From Arthrobacter sp. HY1533 (GTDB lineage: Bacteria; Actinomycetota; Actinomycetes; Actinomycetales; Micrococcaceae), in NCBI RefSeq assembly GCF_027568515.1, contig NZ_JANKZF010000019.1, positions 26,945-90,944 of the forward strand: a DNA stretch of 64,000 nucleotides, given 5' to 3'. The translations under genes and the position numbers were made by a program. Below the pieces are notes generated by a model. That model did no database searches, had not been told where the DNA came from, and saw only the letters and a list, made by a program, of their open reading frames with translations. Positions 17,345 through 25,066 of the stretch are shown in pieces (positions within the stretch are counted from its first letter, which is position 1; every line of letters starts with the position of its first letter).

Positions 17345-17373
17345 GGGCGGGAATTGAACCCGGTACCAAGAGA
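17345..17373 (-). repeat. Left attachment site: tRNA-Arg 3'-half copy
   Basis: GGGCGGGAATTGAACCC, three unmatched bases and ACCAAGAGA repeat the T-arm and variable-loop region of the intact tRNA at 60251-60279 in the same orientation, 26 of 29 identical. Similarity fades on both sides. This is the expected att remnant after integration into a tRNA 3' end. Confidence 0.7.
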
Positions 17374-17480
17374 AACTCAGGAGTCTCATGCCTTCTGTCG
17401 TCATTCAATGCCAAAAAAGCCAATTTCCGGGGATCTTCAGGTCAGTGGAGTCCATCGATATGCCATGATCAATGGTTGGT

Positions 17481-17510
17481 TTTCGTTCAAAAACGTGAGT
17501 AAAACGTGAC
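17481..17510 (+). repeat. Integrase arm-type repeat, left end
   Basis: A 30-base sequence containing CAAAAACGTGAGTAAA followed by ACGTGAC; it matches 60146-60175 at 28 of 30 positions in the same orientation. It lies about 110 bases inside the left tRNA remnant. In the circular form it would fall on the opposite side of the core from the right-end copies, as arm-type integrase sites do. Confidence 0.6.
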
Positions 17511-18243
17511 GATTCCCTCCAGCGTAGCGTCGGAGCTGCTGTCTGGCGGCCGTTTGCGGGTTCATCGGCATGGTGGACGGCATGTCGTTGGTTGTCAATG
17601 TGGCTCCGTCAATGATCAACAATTCACGTTGTTTGATGCGTGGGTTCGGCCCCACCCGTCGTGTGTCCACTATCGGCCGTGAATCGTGCTTCTTGTTGAC
17701 TATTTGCTGAGGGAATGGAGCACCATCCACCCATATCGGGTCGTCATTTGCCTCCGGCCGGCCGACCTGGTCAGCCCAAAATGGAATCAATTTCATGCCG
17801 AACTGCGAACGGTATAAGAGCGAACAGGCTGTAGACCGGAGAGTATCCGCGGGGTTTGCCGAGGACCGAATAGGTGAGAATGATGACGGAACCAATGGCG
17901 TCAGGAACAAAAATGGAGTTAGAAGCTGAGGGCCCCGCAGCTCTTGGCCGTGGGACCCTCAGTAGTCCATAACAGGGAACCTGCCCCTGACTTTTACTGC
18001 AGGTTACTACTGTGAACAGGCGCGAAAAAATAAGTGTTGAGGCGGAACTCGCATTGGCTGAATGGAGCGGCAGATCTGAGTGGTGGATGCTGTATTCGGG
18101 CTTTTCCGTACACAATGCAACGGCGGGACCACAATGATCGGTAGCATTCCATCGCTAAACTGTCATCACACTGCAGCTCACCAGACAGCGCTAGCGGACG
18201 TGAACAACCTCTCATTCTTAGAGTTGCCGCAACGGCCCTGGAG
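17511..18243. other. No supported gene
   Basis: Open frames exist (for example minus strand 17437-17910) but they have no ribosome site, no recognisable motif and one runs through the arm repeat. I see no RNA gene or clear repeat here. Confidence 0.5.
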
Positions 18244-19341
18244 CTAACGCCTGCGTCTACTGAACACCCAGGCCAACGTAGATCCAGCAAGGGCTAGAAG
18301 TGCGGGTGCTGCGAACAAGCGGAGGTAGTCAATAGAATCCGGGACATCGGTCTCGTTGCCTAGAGATGGCGTCAGCTCTCCTGCCTCTCCTGCCTTTTCT
18401 GCTGGAGGCGGTCTGCGATTCTGGCGCTTCTGGACAACGTCTTTGAGTACAGGGCCTGTGGAACCAACCAGCCATATTAGGCCACCCCCGGTCGTGCCTG
18501 CAGCCGCGGAAGCGAGGAAAAGCTTGCGCTGGGCCTCAGTCTCGTCTTGCTGGTCGACACCAGTCAGCCGAAATCCTGCGGTCGTGTCAGCACTTCGAAG
18601 GGGAAGACTCCATGTGGGAGCCGTCGGATCTTCCACCTGTGGGCTTGAAATAGTTGGCACGTATTCAGCGGGGAGATCTCTGGGTTCGATGCTGACCACG
18701 GATTCAGCAGCTACCGCCTGAATGCCCAGTGAACCGATTTCAGCGGGCAATGTCAGAGTAGCGATACGAGGGAAGGCATAGCGGTGATGGGATCCTGCAA
18801 AGGCTTCAGTCGGCGCAGCGGTTTTGCCCTGGAGGGACACGGCCCAGCCAAGACCCGCTTCTCCGACGGTCGTATCCTGGAAATCCGTTGGGCTGATATC
18901 GGTCATAACGCAGTCGTCATCAAGGGAATATTCGAGTCCGATCTCACTTGCCTTCGGATTCGAATCTGTCGGCGGTATCGGAGGCGCAAAACTGAGTTCG
19001 TCGCCATTGCTCGACTTGCGCAGGTGAACATCCTTCATCGCTCCACAGAACCCGACCATCAGCTCGCCTGCTTGGTCCGGCGGCACAGCGGCGGCGCTAT
19101 CTCCTTTCAGAACCATGTCGAACAAGGTCAGGCTTGGAGAAGGGTAGTAGCGCAAGTCAACATCCACTCGGACAGGCGCCGATGCTGACCCGTGCTTCAC
19201 GCCCACAAAAATTGCACCGGGCATGCTCAGCGATGGGACGGAAGCGAGGGCCGGTTGAGAATAATGCCACGCTCCGAATGCTGACGTGGCAGTGACGATG
19301 ATGGCTGCCACCATTTGCGCCTTTTCATACGACTTAACCAT
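18244..19341 (-). CDS. Hypothetical protein with N- and C-terminal membrane anchors
   Basis: A 365-residue protein. One hydrophobic helix lies at the N-terminus (AQMVAAIIVTATSAFGAWHY), a long extracytoplasmic-looking region of about 240 residues follows with many acidic and polar residues and two Cys (GFCGAMKD, DDDCVMTD), then GTTGGGLIWLVGSTG and a C-terminal helix (FAAPALLALAGSTLAWVFSRRRR) with a basic tail. No family recognised. It is the first gene inside the element and stands divergent from the next gene. Possible cell-surface or defence-associated protein; function unknown. Confidence 0.6.
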   Translation of the reverse strand: MVKSYEKAQMVAAIIVTATSAFGAWHYSQPALASVPSLSMPGAIFVGVKHGSASAPVRVDVDLRYYPSPSLTLFDMVLKGDSAAAVPPDQAGELMVGFCGAMKDVHLRKSSNGDELSFAPPIPPTDSNPKASEIGLEYSLDDDCVMTDISPTDFQDTTVGEAGLGWAVSLQGKTAAPTEAFAGSHHRYAFPRIATLTLPAEIGSLGIQAVAAESVVSIEPRDLPAEYVPTISSPQVEDPTAPTWSLPLRSADTTAGFRLTGVDQQDETEAQRKLFLASAAAGTTGGGLIWLVGSTGPVLKDVVQKRQNRRPPPAEKAGEAGELTPSLGNETDVPDSIDYLRLFAAPALLALAGSTLAWVFSRRRR

Positions 19342-19595
19342 CCCGGCAGTCTATGACCAAGCGTATGATGTTTGGTCCTGTTGGGTTGAGTACACCCCAG
19401 AGCCAGAGTTGCTGACTCTCGTTTCGCTGTCGCAGAGGGTTCCCGATACCGACAGGCTCTGGGTAGCTTCCATTGGCAAGCTCTAGTCCAGTGACCACCC
19501 AGCTCAACTTGCCCATTGCGTAGGATTTTTCCGTTTTCTGCGGCGCCGCCATCGTGGCCCAAACTATGTCATCTCCATAGTCCACAATTGAGGGT

Positions 19596-21392
19596 ATGGA
19601 TATGGAGCTGCAAGGCGTGACCGCCGTCAATGAAAGAATTCTCAGGTGCCGTCGGCTCAGAGCCTACGTTTTGGCGAATGACCGCACACCATTGACCGAC
19701 GGACACATTGACGTCTACGCAGATGCTGAAAAGATCTCCAACGCGAACTTCCAGCACCGCGTAAATGTCCAGGTGAAGGCCCGAGAACACAAAGCCGGGA
19801 AGAATCCGCCGAAGTCATTCGCAGTAAAGGCGAACGACCTTCGAGGGTTCTTAGAACTGCGCGGCGTTCTCTACTTCGTTGTGTACATCAACAAAAAGAC
19901 ACTTCAAACTAGGTTGATGTACGCACAACTCACGCCGTTCAAGATCGAGGGCCTACTTAAGAAAATTCCGGCTAGTGGAAGTGTCAGCATCCGCCTCGAA
20001 CCATTCCCCCACGATCCCTCGGAAATCGAGAAAATCATTCGATTTGCGGCAAACGCACAATCAGAGGACCCGCGGGCTCGAATTGACTTCAATTTGCTCC
20101 GAGATCCGGTAAGTATCACCCTGCATTCTGACAAGACGCTTGACCTTTCAGCTCCTCTGACCTTAACGCGAGATAGGGCAAACTACTCCGTTTCCTACCA
20201 ATTCGCCGACGGTTCCAGAGTTTTCGTTGACCACGAATTAGCGATCTTTCCGGAGGACTACTACGGGAGATACACCAACGTGCGTGTTGAAGCTGGAGAC
20301 TTTGAGTACGCGAATCCGCGCCTGAGGAAATTAGACGACTCCACGGTTGAGGTCACTCTCTCCAAGGGAATAGTAATGACCATGTCTAGGGAGGGATCGA
20401 CGCTCAAATCGCCAGGTAGCATCAGAGTGTCCATGCGTCCCACACTCGAAGAGCGCCTACACGACCTTGGCTTTTACTTCACACTCCTAGAAAACCAGTC
20501 TCTCAAGATCAATGGCACCCTTCACGCAATGCTCGTAACTCCCAATGAAGAAACCAGTGATCTCCGTAGCCACTTTCACTTCCTAGAAACTATCGCCAAA
20601 CTATGTGGACGTCTAGGCGTAGACACCCGACTCGTGGACCTTGAATCTCTTGAGGAGTACAGAGGAAAGCAGCTGCTGGCCCTTGAGGGCGTGCTACTTC
20701 ACGGTGAAACACTCTCCTTGGAACATCAACACCTAGGAAGAATCTCCCAACCTATCGGAGAGTGGAATCTCCAATTCATCGTGCTCAATGATCCAACAAC
20801 TAGTACATGGCGCTTGTACGGGACATTCGATCCAAACATGCCAGGACACATCGTTTCTCAATCTACGGACACGCACGATGCCCCCGCCATCGTCACTGTC
20901 TACGACGTGATCGAATACATGTACCTTCCATTCACACTGAACCTGCACCTAGAGAATTTGGTCGCTGCATACCAAAAGGTCTCAGGCCACGCAGGAACAG
21001 ATGATCGAGCCAATGAAACAGTTCTAAATCTCCTTCGCGCTGCCGACGACGTTCCTCGTAGACGAGTAGAATTTCTCACCGCCGCAACCGAACTCAACTC
21101 TTGGCTCCAAGCCAAGTACGGAAAACAACCCCATTATCTAATCAATGGATGGCAAATCGCCGCACGCACAGGAGATCTTTCCTCACTTGACAAAGAATCC
21201 ATTCGAACACTCAAACACCAAGCTACACGAGAAGATAAAGAAGGCGCCAGAGAAATAGAACTTGCCTGCGCCATCCTTCTCCAAGATGATGCAGAGAGAG
21301 ATTTCTGTTTGAAGAAACTCGACACTCGTCTAGCCAAACAATTCAAAACATGGCCTATTTGGCGCCTAACAGAAACTGAACCCCGGCTTTGA
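19596..21392 (+). CDS. Large hypothetical protein with DUF4365-like nuclease N-terminus
   Basis: A 598-residue protein. The N-terminal 120 residues resemble DUF4365, a PD-(D/E)XK nuclease-like domain found in defence and mobile-element proteins: E13 in VNERI, D39 in GHIDVY and Q59-V-K61 in VNVQVKAR, then GFLELRGVLYFVVYINK. The remaining 470 residues are unrecognised and mixed alpha/beta. Composition is less G+C-rich than the backbone. A start one or two codons inside (MELQG) is possible. The candidate role is DNA cleavage in a conflict system; only the N-terminal motif supports this. Confidence 0.65.
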   Translation: MDMELQGVTAVNERILRCRRLRAYVLANDRTPLTDGHIDVYADAEKISNANFQHRVNVQVKAREHKAGKNPPKSFAVKANDLRGFLELRGVLYFVVYINKKTLQTRLMYAQLTPFKIEGLLKKIPASGSVSIRLEPFPHDPSEIEKIIRFAANAQSEDPRARIDFNLLRDPVSITLHSDKTLDLSAPLTLTRDRANYSVSYQFADGSRVFVDHELAIFPEDYYGRYTNVRVEAGDFEYANPRLRKLDDSTVEVTLSKGIVMTMSREGSTLKSPGSIRVSMRPTLEERLHDLGFYFTLLENQSLKINGTLHAMLVTPNEETSDLRSHFHFLETIAKLCGRLGVDTRLVDLESLEEYRGKQLLALEGVLLHGETLSLEHQHLGRISQPIGEWNLQFIVLNDPTTSTWRLYGTFDPNMPGHIVSQSTDTHDAPAIVTVYDVIEYMYLPFTLNLHLENLVAAYQKVSGHAGTDDRANETVLNLLRAADDVPRRRVEFLTAATELNSWLQAKYGKQPHYLINGWQIAARTGDLSSLDKESIRTLKHQATREDKEGAREIELACAILLQDDAERDFCLKKLDTRLAKQFKTWPIWRLTETEPRL

Positions 21393-21423
21393 TGCCGCTG
21401 TCCTTTTGAGAAAGATTGCATGT

Positions 21424-21489
21424 ATGCCCAAGAACTTTCCTGCTGAAGTTCGTTACCGTGCCGTTCGCCTAGTGTTGGATCGTTTCTAG
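21424..21489 (+). pseudogene. IS3-type transposase OrfA, N-terminal remnant
   Basis: The frame MPKNFPAEVRYRAVRLVLD, then a stop after RF, matches the typical start of actinobacterial IS3-family OrfA proteins (MPKxxPxExRxRAVRLV). Nothing recognisable of OrfA or OrfB follows, so it is a relic of an insertion sequence at the 3' side of the DUF4365-like gene. Confidence 0.6.
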
Positions 21490-21607
21490 GATCCGAAACC
21501 TACTGGGGGAGTTGCTAGTAAAGCTTTCCCTGATTGACGAACCGCCGCGTACCCCACTCAGGTATTGTTTCGGTAACAACTCCCCTCCGTTTTCTACGGG
21601 AAATAAG

Positions 21608-21658
21608 AGGGAGCACTTAGAGTGCCCAAGCCCCGAGGCTTGAGCCGCGGACCTCCCT
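21608..21658. other. Possible three-way-junction RNA structure
   Basis: AGGGAG (21608-21613) pairs with CTCCCT (21653-21658), enclosing two hairpins: GCACT-TAG-AGTGC (21613-21625, sharing one base with the outer stem) and CAAGCC-CCGA-GGCTTG (21627-21642). It lies in the roughly 280-base non-coding stretch before the gene at 21773. It could be a leader RNA or an insertion-sequence end. Short stems, so modest confidence. Confidence 0.3.
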
Positions 21659-21772
21659 AGCAGGGGACAGATAGGGAATGTGTGTCATTGCGTTCTTGTC
21701 AGTCCTCCCCAGTAGTCTTGTGCTTGGCCCAGAGGCGCCTATGTATCAGAGAGAGTTGGGGATATATCAAGC

Positions 21773-22723
21773 ATGATTAGTTCTGCGGATTTAGCTTCTC
21801 CGTCCGAGTTGCGTCAGTACAAGCTGATTGGGCGAATTCTTGAGGTATCGGAAGAAACTGGCCATCGTCAGGTACCGACAGAATCGCTCTACAGGGGCGG
21901 GCACCTGCTCAATGCTGATGAGCGGGCAATGGACGCTGACTTGGCCGCCTTCAAAGCGCGCGGCTGGGTCGACTACTTCGCTTCGGTGGCGGGTATCGAC
22001 GAAGTAGTTCTCAAGCAGCCAGGCGCAGATGCCGGTGAGGCATTCGAGAAGTTCAGGACCAATCCGAGAAACAGAGTCCCCGCAGCTCGGGATGCCCTTG
22101 TGCAGTGGCTATATGACGAATACCTTGACGGCAATTCTTACCCCGTGATCAACAGGTTCTCTGAAAGTGCCTTCGAGAACTTCTATGGCGTTCCTTTCAC
22201 CTGGCCCGAAGTCATCCGTGCATGCACGTGGTTGCACTCTGAGGGATTCATCGCGGGTACTAGGACGAACGCGGGCGTTGTCCCTCGGCCTAGCATCACC
22301 CCGAAGGGCATACGCTTTGTTGAAGGTAGGGCATCTGTCAATGATCAGCACAACGGAGGAGTAACTACGGTGACCAACAATCACCTCAAGGTCGAGGGAT
22401 CTAGCGGCGTCAACGTGGCATTGAATAGCCAGAACGTCAATCAGTCCAACTCGGTGACGATTGAACAGATCGAACAGACCACCAAGTTCATCGGGAGTGC
22501 CAGGTCACTGGTGCCAGCTCTGGGTCTAGATGGGGATCAGCAAGAGCGCGCCTTGCAGGTCATTGGTGAGCTTGAAGTTGAGTCCACCTCGACCGCTCCA
22601 AACCAGGGCCGGCTGAAGCAACTGATGGGAAAAGTCTTGGAAATCGTCGTAACAGGAACTGCCACGGGAGTAGCAGATGCTCTTGTGGCTATGGGCAATG
22701 GCGTCATTGGCTCTTTGGGGTAG
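21773..22723 (+). CDS. Winged-helix protein with conflict-system-type C-terminus
   Basis: A 316-residue protein. Residues 1-190 contain two helical/winged-helix-like stretches (SELRQYKLIGRILEVSEETGH; FTWPEVIRACTWLHSEGFIAGT then SITPKGIRFVEG). Residues 205-240 are Asn/Val-rich short strands (NNHLKVEG, NVALNSQNVNQSNSVT). A helical segment follows and then a Gly/Ala/Val-rich hydrophobic end (VVTGTATGVADALVAMGNGV). The Asn-rich strands plus hydrophobic tail recur in predicted effector proteins such as AbiTii-like ones; a membrane-acting effector is a possibility. ATG 21773 follows GTTGGGGA. Confidence 0.6.
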   Translation: MISSADLASPSELRQYKLIGRILEVSEETGHRQVPTESLYRGGHLLNADERAMDADLAAFKARGWVDYFASVAGIDEVVLKQPGADAGEAFEKFRTNPRNRVPAARDALVQWLYDEYLDGNSYPVINRFSESAFENFYGVPFTWPEVIRACTWLHSEGFIAGTRTNAGVVPRPSITPKGIRFVEGRASVNDQHNGGVTTVTNNHLKVEGSSGVNVALNSQNVNQSNSVTIEQIEQTTKFIGSARSLVPALGLDGDQQERALQVIGELEVESTSTAPNQGRLKQLMGKVLEIVVTGTATGVADALVAMGNGVIGSLG

Positions 22724-22772
22724 CTATCCCGCCGCCCGCCGACATACTGGCATGTCTGCGGGCGTAGCAGCG

Positions 22773-23117
22773 CTATTCAGATTTCTTGGAGTCCCGCAGA
22801 GCTCCATAAATCCTACTGGTTGCTCGGCCGAGGCCAGACTTTTCGATTACGAGCTCTGTAACGTATACGAATCCGGAACATATGAGTACGATCCCAACAG
22901 CAAGTCCGGAAACTTGAAGTACCCAAAGTAGGACTGCCCATGCTCCAGGGTTTCTCAGGTAGCCTGCGGCGACAGCAAAGCAGTACAGAACTCCAGCGAC
23001 GACTAGGCCGGAAATCGTACGAGCAACGACATCCCGCCAGAATTTCTCATCTCGCCACCAGATGCGAAACCATGAGACCTGTTTCGCCTCAGGTTTTGTG
23101 CTGCCAGTTTCACTCAT
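22773..23117 (-). CDS. Small membrane protein, 114 aa
   Basis: Two or three hydrophobic helices (TISGLVVAGVLYCFAVAAGY; AWAVLLWVLQVSGLAVGIVLIC; SGFVYVTELVI) after a basic Trp-rich stretch (FRIWWRDEKFWRDVV). No family recognised. It converges on the gene at 21773 and is preceded by a small cytoplasmic ORF on the same strand 24 bases upstream. Could be an immunity or accessory protein to its neighbours, but nothing in the sequence shows that. Confidence 0.55.
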   Translation of the reverse strand: MSETGSTKPEAKQVSWFRIWWRDEKFWRDVVARTISGLVVAGVLYCFAVAAGYLRNPGAWAVLLWVLQVSGLAVGIVLICSGFVYVTELVIEKSGLGRATSRIYGALRDSKKSE

Positions 23118-23141
23118 GACGCAAGCGTATTCGAATCGGGA

Positions 23142-23384
23142 TCACTCTCGCTTGATTAGTTCAGCGGGAAACCAATCGAAATGATACTTACCCCTTGAGT
23201 CAGTCCATTCAATGAGCCCGTGATGCCAGGTGTATGCCACTGCCCTGCCATGGATGTCACCGGCTCTCACTTGGGGAATTTCACTGGGGGAGAACTCCGT
23301 CATTGGTCCATCCCCAGGCACCACTGACTCGGCCTTCATCCGGGCCATCATCTTTTCAAAACCTGCTGCATCGAACTTGTTCAT
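23142..23384 (-). CDS. Hypothetical protein, 80 aa
   Basis: A small soluble protein (MNKFDAAGFEKMMARMKAES at the start, HGRAVAYTWHHGLIEWTDSRGKYHFDW near the end). The last part looks like a short beta barrel seen in many actinobacterial hypotheticals. ATG 23384 has an AGG nine bases upstream; starts at 23393 and 23414 are possible. Probably one unit with the membrane protein downstream. Confidence 0.5.
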   Translation of the reverse strand: MNKFDAAGFEKMMARMKAESVVPGDGPMTEFSPSEIPQVRAGDIHGRAVAYTWHHGLIEWTDSRGKYHFDWFPAELIKRE

Positions 23385-23472
23385 GACCGCCATCCTGCCA
23401 TCTAGTACTGACATTCTAATTCGAATGATTGAGGATGGCAGATAGGAGTTCTAGGAAGGTGAAGCCATACCA

Positions 23473-23862
23473 CTAGGCCTCGCCATAAATAGCCTTCGGA
23501 GTCAGTGCCTTGTCCACGACCTCACCTCCAAAGCGCCTGGCCAACATTCCGCCGGCGCCTGGACAAGCCAAAATGAGGCCGGATGCTGGTTGGTCCGTAC
23601 TGATCTCTAGTAGCCCCCCTGCCTGGACTTGCCCGGGCTGACGAACCGGATCAAGGGAACCCACATAGCAACTCCTCCACGTGGCCGCCGCCAAAAACCT
23701 ACCCCCAAACACCGCGTGCGGTGTGTCAACTTCGCGAGCACGATAGATGAGGCACTCGCGAACTACTCCTTGAGCAGACCACAAGGGTTGTATGTTTAGC
23801 GCGACACGGACATGAAATAGAATTAAACCTTTTGAAACGCTATATACTGTCAGAATGCACAT
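23473..23862 (-). CDS. Doubtful ORF, possible gene remnant
   Basis: A 129-codon frame whose second half (QPGQVQAGGLLEIST, SGLILACPGAGGMLARR) looks more protein-like than its first half. The first 45 residues have no coding character and there is no ribosome site at the start, so it may be the 3' remnant of a gene truncated at its 5' end. Kept only because this 470-base stretch has no better candidate. Confidence 0.22.
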   Translation of the reverse strand: MCILTVYSVSKGLILFHVRVALNIQPLWSAQGVVRECLIYRAREVDTPHAVFGGRFLAAATWRSCYVGSLDPVRQPGQVQAGGLLEISTDQPASGLILACPGAGGMLARRFGGEVVDKALTPKAIYGEA

Positions 23863-23898
23863 GGGACCGGCAATTAGGAAAAAATGGGGTGGCGAGGT

Positions 23899-25062
23899 AT
23901 GAAAATTACATCGAGATTACAGGATAATCGCATTGGTGCCGTAAATGTCTTGGCCGAGATGTCGCTTTCCGAGTATGCAGATCTGATTTCTGATAATCTT
24001 TCCAAGAATGAATTTCAGCGACGCCGCGTGAGTTCTTCGAAAACAGTCTATGCACTGCTGAAGGATGACATGCGCCGTGGATGCGTAATTCCCCCTTTGG
24101 TGTTAGCGCTCACTGAGGAAAGTGTTGAGATAGATAGACTGAGTAATGCTGAACTCGAGGCACTTATTGTTGATCAGGCATCCCGGCTCGTAATTCTAGA
24201 TGGATTGCAGAGAACACACACAATAATTGATCTCCTGCAAGAGATTGATAAAATAGATCCGCAGAGCTCAGCTACGCCTGTTGGTGATATGCCGGTTCGC
24301 GTTGAAGTTTACGTCGGGTTAAACCGCCTAGGTATCCTATACCGAATGCTCACCCTTAACACCGGACAGACGCCGATGTCCCTTCGTCAACAAATTGAAA
24401 TGCTCTATTTGGATTACCATGATCCTGAATCTCGCATTGACCTCATACGGGAGGCTGATAATAGGATTGTAAAGAATCCTCATGAGTACAACTTCAAGGA
24501 TGTTGTTGAGGGCTTCAATGCATATCTAAATCGAGATGAGCTTCCAATCGACCGTACGAGTTTGTTGGAAAATATCCGAAGCCTCGAGAAACTTTCGAAG
24601 GAAAACCAAGACTCTGATGTATTCCGCAAGTATTCGGAGATATTGGACGATTTTATATTCCAAGTTGTTGACCTTGGTGGAGATGCAGAGCTGGCTGAAG
24701 ACGATCTTATTGGGTCGAGTCCATTTGGTCGAACAGTAAATCAAGTTTTTAAGAAACCTCAAGCAATGTCAGGGCTTGGAGCTGCTTTGGGCAAGCTTAT
24801 TGACCGGAACGTATTCAATAATCTTGATGAGGCATCTGAAGCTATCGAAAACATTAAGATGGATAACCCCGAAGAGTTTCTGGTCGAAATAAACCGCTCA
24901 CTGTCTTGGCTGAAAAACCATACAACAAAAATTGGCAATGCTCAAAGAACGTTTTTTACTTTCTATTTCCGGGAGCTCTTAAATCCAGAAACTGATAGTT
25001 ATCTCGATCTTCAGTCGGCCGCCACAACGGCCCTGCGTAAATACCAAGACCAGAATATATAG
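23899..25062 (+). CDS. ParB/DUF262-DndB-fold protein, first gene of a conflict-like pair
   Basis: A 387-residue protein. The motif LVILDGLQRTHTI (D101-G-L-Q-R-T) corresponds to the DGQHR/DGQQR signature of the ParB/sulfiredoxin-like fold found in DUF262 (GmrSD), DndB and relatives; upstream QRRRVSSSKTVYALLKDDMRRG and IPPLVLAL, and downstream RMLTLNTGQTPMSLRQQIE, fit the same fold. The C-terminal half is helical. Coding DNA is much more A/T-rich than the flanks. ATG 23899 has GGTGG upstream; ATG 23884 is an alternative. Four bases separate it from the next gene, so they form an operon. These folds often bind nucleotides or modified DNA in restriction systems. Confidence 0.7.
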   Translation: MKITSRLQDNRIGAVNVLAEMSLSEYADLISDNLSKNEFQRRRVSSSKTVYALLKDDMRRGCVIPPLVLALTEESVEIDRLSNAELEALIVDQASRLVILDGLQRTHTIIDLLQEIDKIDPQSSATPVGDMPVRVEVYVGLNRLGILYRMLTLNTGQTPMSLRQQIEMLYLDYHDPESRIDLIREADNRIVKNPHEYNFKDVVEGFNAYLNRDELPIDRTSLLENIRSLEKLSKENQDSDVFRKYSEILDDFIFQVVDLGGDAELAEDDLIGSSPFGRTVNQVFKKPQAMSGLGAALGKLIDRNVFNNLDEASEAIENIKMDNPEEFLVEINRSLSWLKNHTTKIGNAQRTFFTFYFRELLNPETDSYLDLQSAATTALRKYQDQNI

Positions 25063-25066
25063 GCGC

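Noticed and set aside
17341..17400. A complete second tRNA at the left att site
   Set aside because: Only the T-arm and variable region are present; acceptor and D-arm do not fold, so it is a remnant.
17437..17910. A 157-codon minus-strand ORF at the left end of the element
   Set aside because: No ribosome site, no motif, and its last codons are the integrase arm repeat, so it is unlikely to be a gene.
21600..21665. Retron-type ncRNA
   Set aside because: The hairpins are suggestive, but there is no reverse transcriptase anywhere in the window.
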